Origin: Tumidithrix helvetica
GTDB taxonomy: Bacteria > Cyanobacteriota > Cyanobacteriia > Pseudanabaenales > Pseudanabaenaceae
Assembly (NCBI RefSeq): GCF_965232925.1
Contig: NZ_CBDDRA010000027.1
Span: forward strand, 1-64,000
Direction: 5' to 3'
DNA length: 64,000 bases
Both the position numbers and the translations under genes were made by a program. Below are positions 1-8,412 of the stretch, in pieces. The notes under the pieces are model-generated. The model was not told the origin of the DNA. It saw only the letters and a program-made list of their open reading frames with translations, and did not search any database. Position 1 is the first letter of the stretch. The number at the start of each line of letters is the position of its first letter.

Positions 1-103
1 TTGGAGTTTCTGGAAAATCATTATTGTCAATGTCAATTTTGGTTAATTGATCATTGCTCTTTTGGCAGTTTGTGCCAAGCACCTGCTGCCTTTTTTTCTT
101 TTT

Positions 104-2830
104 CTAGTCCAAAGTCCAGTAAATCATCAGCCAGAAGCAAAGTACGGTTAACCCAACGAGCAAAAACAGATGGGGGAGATTACTCAACCACGATCGCTTC
201 GTAATTCGCAATAGCGGATAGGGACTGAAGGCCAGCGCCGAGAGCAGCGTCACCCCTTGCAAAAATTGAGCTACATCCAAACTCCAAGTCAGCGTCGGCA
301 AACCCGCACCGCTCAAGCCCAAAGTACGGGCAGAGATAGGCAGAATCCGACCCGCTTCCATAATAAAAGCGGGAATATAGTGAGCCAGATTTGCGGCAAG
401 CGTCAAAGGCAGATAGGCATAGATAACCGTGAGATAATCGGGTTGCTCTGGATCGAAGAAACGGGCGATCGCATGGGTTGCATAGGTTAACAGGGCGGGA
501 ATACTGAGGAGTGTCAGCGCGATGGGGATACTTGTAAGTAAGCGATCGGCATTGACAGGAATGGAACCAAATCCCAACCATTCTAGAAGCACTTGGGAAT
601 GATGCATAAATACGCCACCCAACAACAGCAGCAACAGCGCCACCTCTGCCCAAAAGCCTTGGTGATTATCTAGCAAATCGGATGCGGGGAATCGTAAATT
701 TAACTGCGCCGAGCGATTGGGACATGCCTTTAGACAGGTCATACATAGCATACAGTCTCGGTTATCCTGCAATTGCGCTGGATGGGAATAGAGCGGACAT
801 CCCTCCGTAGCCTGACCTTCGTTGGGAAGGGCATCGACAAAGGTGACTGTCGTGATACTACTGCCTTTATAGCAACCAAAAGTATTGCACTGACTCCCAC
901 AGACCTGTTGGGTCGATCGCAACTCTACCATTGATAGTTTGGCGAACATCCCATTCATACCCCCGATCGGACAGAGATAGCGACACCATAATCTTCGTTC
1001 GTAGATCAGGCTGAAAATCACCGCTCCAGCCGTAATCGCCAGTAACAGCCATGCAGATAGATAGGCATGATGTGGCAAGTCCCAGAGTTTTTCCCACAGG
1101 TAAATCGCTACGAAGCCTATGAACAAAATCCAAGCTCCCCATCGGTTCAACCATTGTGTATTCCAAGTCAGTTGCTGGCGTGGAAATAGCCAGAGAGAAA
1201 TCCGTCGCAACCATTCAGCAGCAATCGTAAATGGGCAGACGGCACACCAGATCCGCCCTAAAAATGCAAATAGAAATAGATACCCAGGCCACCACCATGC
1301 CCAAAACAGATTTAGAGTGATACTGCTATCGCGATCTTGCGCCCCCACGAAGCCCAAGATCGTGACGGGGACAAAAATTACCATCATCACCATCCAGATT
1401 CCCTCTGGATACCAGCGGCTTAGCAATACTTGACGCAGCCAAGGCACATGGGTTAGCAGATCCAGCCGAAACGCATTTTTGTTGGACTGTACCGACCACA
1501 GAGCTTGTTCTGGCACGACCGCACAACCTGCTGGCGTCATGATTACAGCTCGGTGCAAAATCTCTGCCAGTTCCGCCAGATTGCCAGGGTATTCGTAGCT
1601 GAGCAGGCGGCGCAGATCGGACTGATCCAGTTGCAGCAACGGGCGATTCTGTTCGCGGCAAAATAGGTTCAAAAAGTAGCGGGCAAACTCTGGAATATCT
1701 GCCTTGCGCTGCGGTAGGGTAAAAAGTTTAATCGTAATGGCGTTCATATCGGGCAAATCCAGCTTGTTCGGCGATGCCAAAATCAGACGCACCCAAGATT
1801 GAATCGGCTGTGGCGGTTCCGTCGCTAGATCGGTTTTGCCCATAATGCCGTGATTGGGCAGAACCAATCCAGTCTTGAGGTAGTGGCATAAACGGGTGCG
1901 ATCGCCCTCACTCAAGACCTGCACGTTATCCAGCAGTAGCGTTCCTCGTTCCAACAATTCGAGAATGCCCGATCGCTGACCAATTCGACCAAACAGGGCA
2001 TCCGTATCCAGCCGACCATCCTCTCTACGGGGCAGATCGGCACAGTCCATTTCGGCAAAAGGTTGGGATGCCAGCCCAGAACGCGTATGGATTGAGCTTG
2101 CTAGGAATGTTTTCCCAGTGCCAGCCAGTGCCTGAAACACAACAGGATTAAGATTCGCGGCGGCAAGATCGATCTGTTCTGCCAGTTTTTGTGTGGCTTT
2201 ACTACTGCCCAGAATCCTGATGTCGCTGGGGACTGGCTGGATATAGGACTGCAAACCTTGAATTCGCACCTGTTCCCAAGCAATGCGAGCCGCATACTCA
2301 TTCAAATCCTGAGAGAGCAGGGAATGGATTGCCTGTTGCATCGATGGGTATTCAAGCATAAGTGCTTGAAATGCCGCCTGTGGGAGAAACCAAATTTCGC
2401 TAGCCGTGAGCGCGATCGCGCTGGTTTGATAGGTATCTGTCTTCGCTACCAGCGTATAGCCAAACAAATCCCCTGCATGGCGATCGCAAATCAGCGATTT
2501 GCCAATGGACGATCGCCGAAAGATTTCCACCGTTCCAACTTTGAGTAAATAAAGCCCAATTGGCGTTTGCCCCTCTTGGTAGATCGGCGTCTTGGGTTCT
2601 ACGCAAAAGTATTGAAAAGACTGGGCGATCGCTTGCAATACCTCGGTTGGTAATTGACCCAAAAAACGATGAGAACTCAACCAATCTCTACATACATCAA
2701 CAACTGCGCCATCGGTAGGAACATCATTCATTCCCTCTGCGATCGCTGGCAATGGCTGCTCCAGAACAGTAGTTCCCGCTTGACTCTCAATGGTTGCGAA
2801 GGTTACGGTGGAATCCATTTCAGCCCTCAT
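104..2830 (-). CDS. CNMP-binding / AAA (sigma-54-activator-like) / membrane polyferredoxin fusion protein
   Basis: A 908-residue three-part protein. Residues about 50-165 form a cyclic-nucleotide-binding-like (Crp-type) sensor fold. Residues about 205-435 resemble the AAA domain of sigma-54 activators, with Walker A AGTGKTF and a Walker B-like TLLLDNV. The GAFTGA loop that contacts sigma-54 is absent and the usual DE of Walker B is DN. The C-terminal half has several membrane helices and NapH/NosR-type iron-sulphur cysteine clusters (WCAVCPF, CRYLCPIGG, CGSQCNTFGC, CMLCMTCLKACP). No DNA-binding helix is visible, so a redox-linked membrane signalling or electron-transfer role is likelier than transcription activation; this is inference. 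The gene follows the methyltransferase gene by 7 bp. A second ATG four codons in (2818) has AGGG five bases upstream and may be the true start. Confidence 0.8.
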   Translation of the reverse strand: MRAEMDSTVTFATIESQAGTTVLEQPLPAIAEGMNDVPTDGAVVDVCRDWLSSHRFLGQLPTEVLQAIAQSFQYFCVEPKTPIYQEGQTPIGLYLLKVGTVEIFRRSSIGKSLICDRHAGDLFGYTLVAKTDTYQTSAIALTASEIWFLPQAAFQALMLEYPSMQQAIHSLLSQDLNEYAARIAWEQVRIQGLQSYIQPVPSDIRILGSSKATQKLAEQIDLAAANLNPVVFQALAGTGKTFLASSIHTRSGLASQPFAEMDCADLPRREDGRLDTDALFGRIGQRSGILELLERGTLLLDNVQVLSEGDRTRLCHYLKTGLVLPNHGIMGKTDLATEPPQPIQSWVRLILASPNKLDLPDMNAITIKLFTLPQRKADIPEFARYFLNLFCREQNRPLLQLDQSDLRRLLSYEYPGNLAELAEILHRAVIMTPAGCAVVPEQALWSVQSNKNAFRLDLLTHVPWLRQVLLSRWYPEGIWMVMMVIFVPVTILGFVGAQDRDSSITLNLFWAWWWPGYLFLFAFLGRIWCAVCPFTIAAEWLRRISLWLFPRQQLTWNTQWLNRWGAWILFIGFVAIYLWEKLWDLPHHAYLSAWLLLAITAGAVIFSLIYERRLWCRYLCPIGGMNGMFAKLSMVELRSTQQVCGSQCNTFGCYKGSSITTVTFVDALPNEGQATEGCPLYSHPAQLQDNRDCMLCMTCLKACPNRSAQLNLRFPASDLLDNHQGFWAEVALLLLLLGGVFMHHSQVLLEWLGFGSIPVNADRLLTSIPIALTLLSIPALLTYATHAIARFFDPEQPDYLTVIYAYLPLTLAANLAHYIPAFIMEAGRILPISARTLGLSGAGLPTLTWSLDVAQFLQGVTLLSALAFSPYPLLRITKRSWLSNLPHLFLLVGLTVLCFWLMIYWTLD

Positions 2831-2837
2831 GAATAAT

Positions 2838-3788
2838 TTAAATCGGCTTCACAGCAACAAGCGTTCGATGACGCGGATCGCTGGCGACGGTTGTCTTATA
2901 GTCTAGTCCCACCTGTTGAATCGCACCTTCGATCTCGAAGGTATAGTATTCATCGCTCCAAGGCTCCGTACTTTTCATCAATAGAAATAGGGCTGGGGGT
3001 AAGCCTTGAATCACTGGAGAAGCGGGATTATTGTCCACAATTGCTAAAACCCCACCCGGACGTAAAATCCGCTTTGCTTCTCGAAAGATTTGACAGGATG
3101 GAAGCTGAGGCAGTTCGTGTAAAAGGAACTGAATCGCGATCAGATCGAAGGTGTTGTCGGGAAAGTCTGTCCTTTCAGCATTGCCATGCACCCAATTCGC
3201 AATCTCTTGTTTTTCATCCAATACCTTTGCTACCGACAGCATATAGGGTGACAAATCCAGCCCCATCGTCTGAATCGGTGCGGATTGCCGTTGTTGCAGA
3301 TAGCGGTGGAGCGCGAGCGTCGAGATTCCCACGGAACAGCCAATATCTAAAACCTTTTCTAACCGATCGGGCAAATAGGCAGCGATCGCCTCATGAAAAC
3401 AACCACGTAAGCGCTCGTGGGCTTCTTCCCAAGTTAAGGATTCATTTTTCCAAACCCGCAGGGCGATCGCATAGGTGGCAGAGGGAACTTCCAAGGCAGC
3501 TTGCCAACATAAATTGCCCTGCTCGTAGGCATGAAAGGGAACTTGATAATAATCGGGATAAGCGATCGCGGAATTCGTCACAGAGGCGAGTAGCGATTTT
3601 GCAGGACTATTCTCTAAGGCTTGATAGTTTTTGCGCCAAGCCACGCCTTTTTTCTCGGCGGTATCGATCATGATGCGACGCGCTTGCTGTTTCATCAGTT
3701 GATACAGCGGCTTGGTCTGAATTAAGAAATTCACGACATGAGAGAGGAAATCGGTTCCTGCCCAATCGGGTTTTAACTTTTCTACCAT
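2838..3788 (-). CDS. Class I SAM-dependent methyltransferase
   Basis: 316 residues. The Rossmann-type SAM site is clear: motif I VLDIGCSVGISTLAL in mid-protein, then an acidic strand end (GLDLSPYML), DLIAIQFLLHELP (motif IV region) and RILRPGGVLAIVDNN. This matches the Methyltransf_11/25 group that includes small-molecule methylases. The N-terminal ~130 residues are helical and may shape the substrate pocket; the substrate cannot be read. It is the first gene of a two-gene minus-strand unit with the iron-sulphur fusion protein 7 bp downstream, so the two are probably co-expressed. Nothing in the sequence ties it to quinone, sterol or polyketide methylation in particular. Confidence 0.8.
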   Translation of the reverse strand: MVEKLKPDWAGTDFLSHVVNFLIQTKPLYQLMKQQARRIMIDTAEKKGVAWRKNYQALENSPAKSLLASVTNSAIAYPDYYQVPFHAYEQGNLCWQAALEVPSATYAIALRVWKNESLTWEEAHERLRGCFHEAIAAYLPDRLEKVLDIGCSVGISTLALHRYLQQRQSAPIQTMGLDLSPYMLSVAKVLDEKQEIANWVHGNAERTDFPDNTFDLIAIQFLLHELPQLPSCQIFREAKRILRPGGVLAIVDNNPASPVIQGLPPALFLLMKSTEPWSDEYYTFEIEGAIQQVGLDYKTTVASDPRHRTLVAVKPI

Positions 3789-4228
3789 AACGATTTCAGT
3801 AAACGGTGGGCATGAGTGACGGTATAATTTGTATTTGTATTATTATATAACTATATAATTGTTAAAATCGCGATCTGTCATCAACTCCATAGGTCGAAGG
3901 CTAGCATGAAGGCGATCGCTCAAGACACTGTCTAATCGAACAATTTTTCCAAGCCTGCCGAATTCGTTGAGATTTGATACCATTTTCAAAAAGTGATGCA
4001 ACGCATCTTTTTGAAAAGACCGCGCTCCACGCGGAACATAAAACCCGATCTGTCGCAATTTCAAGAGAAATTGGTATGATTTCACCTTTTGGTTGGCATG
4101 CAGGGCATCCACAGAGTTTGCGATCGTGCGCTTCAGGAAAATATCGTCAAGCCAAAACCTGCGGCAAAGAACGGATACGGTCGATTTCACCTACCTTAAT
4201 TTTACGAGGAATAAAGATTTCGTATCCT
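3789..4228. other. Gene-poor stretch with a foldback repeat and possible decayed coding sequence
   Basis: No convincing gene. A GTG-started minus-strand frame (4190-3843, 115 codons) runs through the foldback repeat at 3977-4077, so part of it is repeat sequence. Between 4145 and 4240 on the minus strand another frame reads like protein (EGYEIFIPRKIKVGEIDRI) but is closed by stops on both sides, and no frame joins the pieces. It is best read as the eroded remains of a small gene interrupted by the repeat. Confidence 0.4.
3977..4077. repeat. ~100-bp foldback repeat, copy 1
   Basis: Starts ATACCATTTTC and ends GAAATTGGTAT (10 of 11 bases inverted-complementary). Inside are two hairpins: TCAAAAAG...CTTTTTGA and CCGCG-CTCCA-CGCGG. 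It is the same design as 46450-46548 and 49903-50000. It has no coding capacity and looks like a MITE- or REP-type element. Confidence 0.8.
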
Positions 4229-6445
4229 TCAATTTTTGATTACAACCAGTTCCATTTCAATTTGCTTAGCAACATTATTAAATTGCTTGAGGATTTGCAT
4301 GATTTCTGCACCTCCGACCTTACCAGAGATATATTGCGATCGCCAAGGTTCATCTAGGTAATAGCACCAGCGTACAAGTTCAAAATCAATATTGAGATAC
4401 AAGCCCAGCAGTGAGTTTGCGACTTTATTGGCAATCCAATCGCGATTTTGGGCTTGCGAAAACAACATCAGCCCCTCTGGGGTAACTGCGCGGACATGAC
4501 TGGGGTCGTTCATAAAATCATCATGACGCGGATGGGGAACGTTGATATGAATCCTTGCATAGGGCTTGCAAATGCGATAAAGCTCTTTAAAGACGCCCAA
4601 ATAGATATCTGGTGTAGCACCAAGATGCTCGAGCACATGATTGAGCCTGACTTCACCCACACTATTGTCAGCCCATTGCCATGGGAAAACTTCTAGGTCA
4701 ACGCGCAAATCTGGATTGCCAAACTTATCGACATTGATAAACCCTTCGAGATGCCTTTCTCCACAGCCCAAATTTAATTTTATATCGGTATCGTCAGGTA
4801 AAATATGAGCGATCTGCTTAGTATTGACAAAGCTGATTTTGCCCTGGTGTTGATAGGCTTTCGCAAGCTGCTTGAGAATTTCAGAACGAATTTCAGGTTG
4901 GGGTGATTGCATCAAAAGACAGTCATAAAAGCAGGCGATCGCTTCCTCAACTTGTCCAGCCTCCAAATGTAAATTGCCCAAACCAATTAGATTCTCTATA
5001 TTTTCTGGGGCATTCGCCTGGATATGCTGGCGAATTAACCAAGATTTGGCGAAGTTTCCCTGAGATTCCCACTGTTTTGCCTCGACATCCAATGTCGCAA
5101 TTAATTCAGAAGTCCATTGTTCCACTTGCTCGGGCGTTCCGTCTGAAATTGCAGAGAACCAGACCATTTGGGCATCCTCTTCTCTTTCGAGCAATAGCAA
5201 ATTCAATCCTAAATGCCAATAATTAGACTTATTCTGCGGATCGTTGGCGATCGCTCGTTCGTAAATCTCTATCTCTGTTTCTAGTTTTTGCAGAGAATCT
5301 AGAATCGTTGCCTGTCGCTGCTCAGTCAATGCCATCAGCCATTTGCTCCATTCCGTCGCACGTACAGCCCAAATACAAGACTGATTGATGTAATCAACCT
5401 GTTGTCTCAACTGGGATGCAATCCCATGCGTTGGCTCGCCCTGCAAATCACTCAACAGGTTTCTGAGGAATTGGACTGTAGCATCCACAAACTGCTCTTT
5501 ATAAACTGCCCAATCCCCTATCTCAATTAGCTCGGCAAAACCACGGGTTGTTTCAGGGAGTGCCCCTAAATTACTGGTAATTACCTTGCAGCCACTAGCG
5601 ATCGCTTCCATAACCGCAATACAGGAAGTCTCGGCAAAGGTATTGGGATAGGCTAAAGCTGAAACAGATTTGAGCGCTTTGGCTAACTCAGGTTGAGGCA
5701 GCGAACCAATATATTCCACACCTTCTGTATTGTAACAGCGCTGATAAAGATTACCAAACTGCTCCTTATCCATTGCATCGGATGCTTGATAGACCTTCAT
5801 GCTAGAGAAAATCTGCAATCTTGCATTGGGTATAGCTTGACGAATTTTGGGGAAGACATCTAAAAGAATCTCTAGACCCCGAAATGGAGTACTGGTATAG
5901 GCAAGGATTGGATCTCCAGATTTCTGACTGAGAATATTTGCATCCCGCTCGAAGAGATTGGTGAATGTAGGTGCGATCGCATTACGAAAAACAGCGATGC
6001 GATCGGATGGAATACCAAAGTAGCGACAATATTCTTGACGTTGCCATGCGCTCACGCAGGCGATCGCATCATAGATATCCTGTTCGGTGCGATCGAGCAA
6101 AGGCTGCATCGCAGGCTGGTCGATGTCATGCTGCGTCCAAAGTACAAAGCAAGTTTGTTCTCCTAGTTGCGATCGCAGGGTTTTACTATATCCCGTTGAG
6201 TTTAGCGTGATCGCAACATCTAGATTTTGCAAAATTTCACTCGGAACCTGATTTAAATTGAGGCAGGTAACCCCTCTGGAAATTCCTGTTTCTGCGGTTT
6301 GATTTAGTAAGAATACTTCATGGTTTTGCTGCGCCAAGGCTTCCGCTAGGTAACATAATGCTGATTGCGAACCTCCTAATGGTCTTTGGTAGGCACTTTC
6401 AATCCGATAGTCCCAATCAATCGTGTCTACAAAGGCAATTTTCAT
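4229..6445 (-). CDS. Glycosyltransferase (GT4-like) - TPR - methyltransferase fusion
   Basis: 738 residues with three modules. Residues 1 to ~370 are a GT-B glycosyltransferase of group 1 type: LGGSQSALCYLAEALA near the N-terminus, and the nucleotide-sugar-binding FAETSCIAVMEAIASG with its E-x7-E spacing near residue 275. Residues ~385-535 are helical TPR-like repeats. Residues ~555-735 form a small SAM-methyltransferase-like domain (IKLNLGCGERHLEGFINVD, then LNHVLEHLG) of the kind fused to sugar transferases in cyanobacteria. It probably adds sugars to a lipid- or protein-linked glycan and may methylate the product; acceptor and donor are unknown. Monocistronic, about 260 bp downstream of rtcB. 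Confidence 0.8.
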   Translation of the reverse strand: MKIAFVDTIDWDYRIESAYQRPLGGSQSALCYLAEALAQQNHEVFLLNQTAETGISRGVTCLNLNQVPSEILQNLDVAITLNSTGYSKTLRSQLGEQTCFVLWTQHDIDQPAMQPLLDRTEQDIYDAIACVSAWQRQEYCRYFGIPSDRIAVFRNAIAPTFTNLFERDANILSQKSGDPILAYTSTPFRGLEILLDVFPKIRQAIPNARLQIFSSMKVYQASDAMDKEQFGNLYQRCYNTEGVEYIGSLPQPELAKALKSVSALAYPNTFAETSCIAVMEAIASGCKVITSNLGALPETTRGFAELIEIGDWAVYKEQFVDATVQFLRNLLSDLQGEPTHGIASQLRQQVDYINQSCIWAVRATEWSKWLMALTEQRQATILDSLQKLETEIEIYERAIANDPQNKSNYWHLGLNLLLLEREEDAQMVWFSAISDGTPEQVEQWTSELIATLDVEAKQWESQGNFAKSWLIRQHIQANAPENIENLIGLGNLHLEAGQVEEAIACFYDCLLMQSPQPEIRSEILKQLAKAYQHQGKISFVNTKQIAHILPDDTDIKLNLGCGERHLEGFINVDKFGNPDLRVDLEVFPWQWADNSVGEVRLNHVLEHLGATPDIYLGVFKELYRICKPYARIHINVPHPRHDDFMNDPSHVRAVTPEGLMLFSQAQNRDWIANKVANSLLGLYLNIDFELVRWCYYLDEPWRSQYISGKVGGAEIMQILKQFNNVAKQIEMELVVIKN

Positions 6446-6619
6446 AAGGTACTAATGGTTAATCTTAATTTTTGAAAGGTTTGAGCTTTCTAAGGGTCTG
6501 GGAAAATTTAGGGGCGGTATCCATTCATATTACTGTAGGACGTGGAAATACCAAGCTGTAAGCAAGCAAGTACCAGTCTATAGCTACCCTATTTTATTTG
6601 TAATTTGCTGCATAAGCAG

Positions 6620-6647
6620 TCGGGGGCAATTCATGAATTGCCCCCGA
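6620..6647. repeat. Perfect palindrome of the GGGGCAATTCATG family, copy 1
   Basis: A 28-bp perfect palindrome with core GGGGGCAATTCATG followed by its complement, bordered by TCG/CGA. It lies just 3' of rtcB and upstream of the glycosyltransferase gene. No long T-run follows on the minus strand, so it is a hairpin but not a textbook terminator. Related copies are at 19608, 45396 and 46297. Confidence 0.85.
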
Positions 6648-6705
6648 CGATTCCTAGCTGCATCTAGAAACTGCCATTTACCTAATTCACCATCCGTTCA
6701 GAAAA

Positions 6706-7887
6706 TCAACCCTTAATGCAAACAACCTGCTTGAGTGTTGCCACAACCTCCACCAAATCTGCCTGATTTTGCATCACTTGGTCGATGGACTTGTAGGCAG
6801 ATGGAATTTCATCAATCACACCTTCGTCTTTACGGCATTCCACACCCTGAGTCTGTTCGATCAGGTCATCTAGGGTAAATTGCAACTTCGCTTTATTGCG
6901 AGACATCAGCCGCCCCGCACCATGCGAGCAAGAACAGTAACTATCAGCATTTCCTTTTCCCTTGACAATGAAAGACTTTGCTCCCATTGAGCCAGGGATA
7001 ATGCCATAGTCCTCCGTATGGGCGCGTACAGCCCCCTTACGGGTGACATAAACATCTTCGCCAAAATGGACTTCCTTTTCAGCATAGTTGTGATGACAAT
7101 TGACTTCTAACAAAGGCTTGATTAATTTTCCACCCACAAGGTGCTTTTCCACCACCTTCTTAAAGCGAGCCATCATCACGTCACGGTTAAAACGGGCATA
7201 GTTTTGCGCCCATTGCAGATCGTGCCAGTAAGCATGAAATTTAGGAGATTGCGTCACAAAATATGCCAAATCTGGATCGGGCAAGTAAGTGTTGGTCAGC
7301 TTGGCTAAATCCTTAGCCGAGCCGATATGACACTGCGCCATGATATTGCCGATACCACGAGAGCCAGAGTGTAACATCAGCCATACCTGTCCCTCCGTAT
7401 CAAGGCAAACTTCGATAAAGTGATTGCCACCACCCAGCGAACCGAGTTGACGCATGGCTTTGCCAAATTGATCTTGCACGCCAGGGTGAAGCTGTTTAAA
7501 TTCGTTCCATCCCTGCCAATTCTGCACAGATTTTTCGACTTCCTTATTGTCGTTAAAACCTACGGGAATCGCAGCTTCTAGATCTAGACGAATCTTTTTG
7601 AGCTTCCCTTCTAGCTGTTCGGCTTTAAATGGAGTCTGGATCGCAGCCATGCCGCAACCAATGTCAACGCCTACCGCCGCAGGAATGATGGCATCTTTGG
7701 TCGCCACTACGGAACCAACCAACGCTCCCTTGCCTAAATGAACATCTGGCATGAGCGCAACGTGCTTGAAAACAAAGGGTAAAGAGGCAACATTCTTTGC
7801 CATCTTGACTTCTTCATGCCCTAGTTCATGATTTGCCCAAGACAGCACGGGACTAGGGGTAGATAATTCGAGCTGTTCGTAAGGCAT
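6706..7887 (-). CDS. rtcB: RNA-splicing ligase RtcB
   Basis: 393 residues, a normal length for the compact bacterial form. RtcB joins 2',3'-cyclic-phosphate (3'-phosphate) RNA ends to 5'-OH ends using GTP and Mn2+. Family landmarks are present: DIGCGM (75-80) with the metal-binding Asp and Cys, GGGNHFIEV near 152, HSGSRGIGN (173-181), and CSCSHGAGRLMSR, in which His322 matches the guanylated histidine of characterised RtcB. No rtcA or RtcR-type regulator is nearby, so a constitutive repair or tRNA-processing role is plausible. Monocistronic; a 170-bp gap separates it from the STAS gene upstream. Confidence 0.96.
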   Translation of the reverse strand: MPYEQLELSTPSPVLSWANHELGHEEVKMAKNVASLPFVFKHVALMPDVHLGKGALVGSVVATKDAIIPAAVGVDIGCGMAAIQTPFKAEQLEGKLKKIRLDLEAAIPVGFNDNKEVEKSVQNWQGWNEFKQLHPGVQDQFGKAMRQLGSLGGGNHFIEVCLDTEGQVWLMLHSGSRGIGNIMAQCHIGSAKDLAKLTNTYLPDPDLAYFVTQSPKFHAYWHDLQWAQNYARFNRDVMMARFKKVVEKHLVGGKLIKPLLEVNCHHNYAEKEVHFGEDVYVTRKGAVRAHTEDYGIIPGSMGAKSFIVKGKGNADSYCSCSHGAGRLMSRNKAKLQFTLDDLIEQTQGVECRKDEGVIDEIPSAYKSIDQVMQNQADLVEVVATLKQVVCIKG

Positions 7888-8057
7888 CGCTTTGTCCTTG
7901 TAATTAATCTGTCGCGCTTATACTACAACATACTACAAGATTTAGCAAGACACCGATCTTGGATGAGTTCTGTGAAACTACTTACCAATCGTATTAGATA
8001 GACTCTTTTCTATGGGCATTCTGAATTTCTGATATTGAGATTTCAATACTGAGTGAA

Positions 8058-8378
8058 TTAACTTTCTATAGCGAGATCGAAGGCAGCGCGATCGGGCAAG
8101 ATCGTGAAAATCTTATCCATCTTTGTCATTTCTAGAATAATTTTAAGCTGATCGTTGAGCGAACAGAGATAAAGAGTAGCTCCTTTTGCACGTACTGCTT
8201 GGAGTGTGGCAACCATAGCACCAAGCCCCGAGCTGTCCATAAATGTAATATTTTGGAAGTCAAGCAAAATCGTTTCTATACCAGCATCAAGTAAATCGGC
8301 TACCTCTCGACGCAACTGATTACCACCTACGCTATCGATCATACCTTCGGGTTCTAATACTCTTACAGATGTACTCAT
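8058..8378 (-). CDS. STAS-domain anti-sigma-factor antagonist
   Basis: 106 residues, a single STAS domain (SpoIIAA type). The loop FMDSSGLGAMVA holds the Ser that is phosphorylated by partner-switching kinases. ATG with GAGGAG at the right distance. It lies 34 bp downstream of the polysaccharide synthase gene on the same strand, so it is likely the last gene of that operon and may tune synthase activity through a partner switch. No anti-sigma kinase or PP2C phosphatase gene is nearby, so its partner must lie elsewhere. Confidence 0.9.
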   Translation of the reverse strand: MSTSVRVLEPEGMIDSVGGNQLRREVADLLDAGIETILLDFQNITFMDSSGLGAMVATLQAVRAKGATLYLCSLNDQLKIILEMTKMDKIFTILPDRAAFDLAIES

Positions 8379-8412
8379 GGTTTACTCCTCATTTGTAAAT
8401 GAATCACAGATT

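Noticed and set aside
1..103. Possible gene at the left edge on the plus strand
   Set aside because: The open frame runs into the iron-sulphur fusion gene on the other strand and its sequence (Ser/Phe-rich) shows no domain.
3843..4190. A 115-codon minus-strand frame
   Set aside because: It begins at a GTG without a ribosome site and about 100 bp of it is the foldback repeat shared with non-coding places, so I do not call it a gene.
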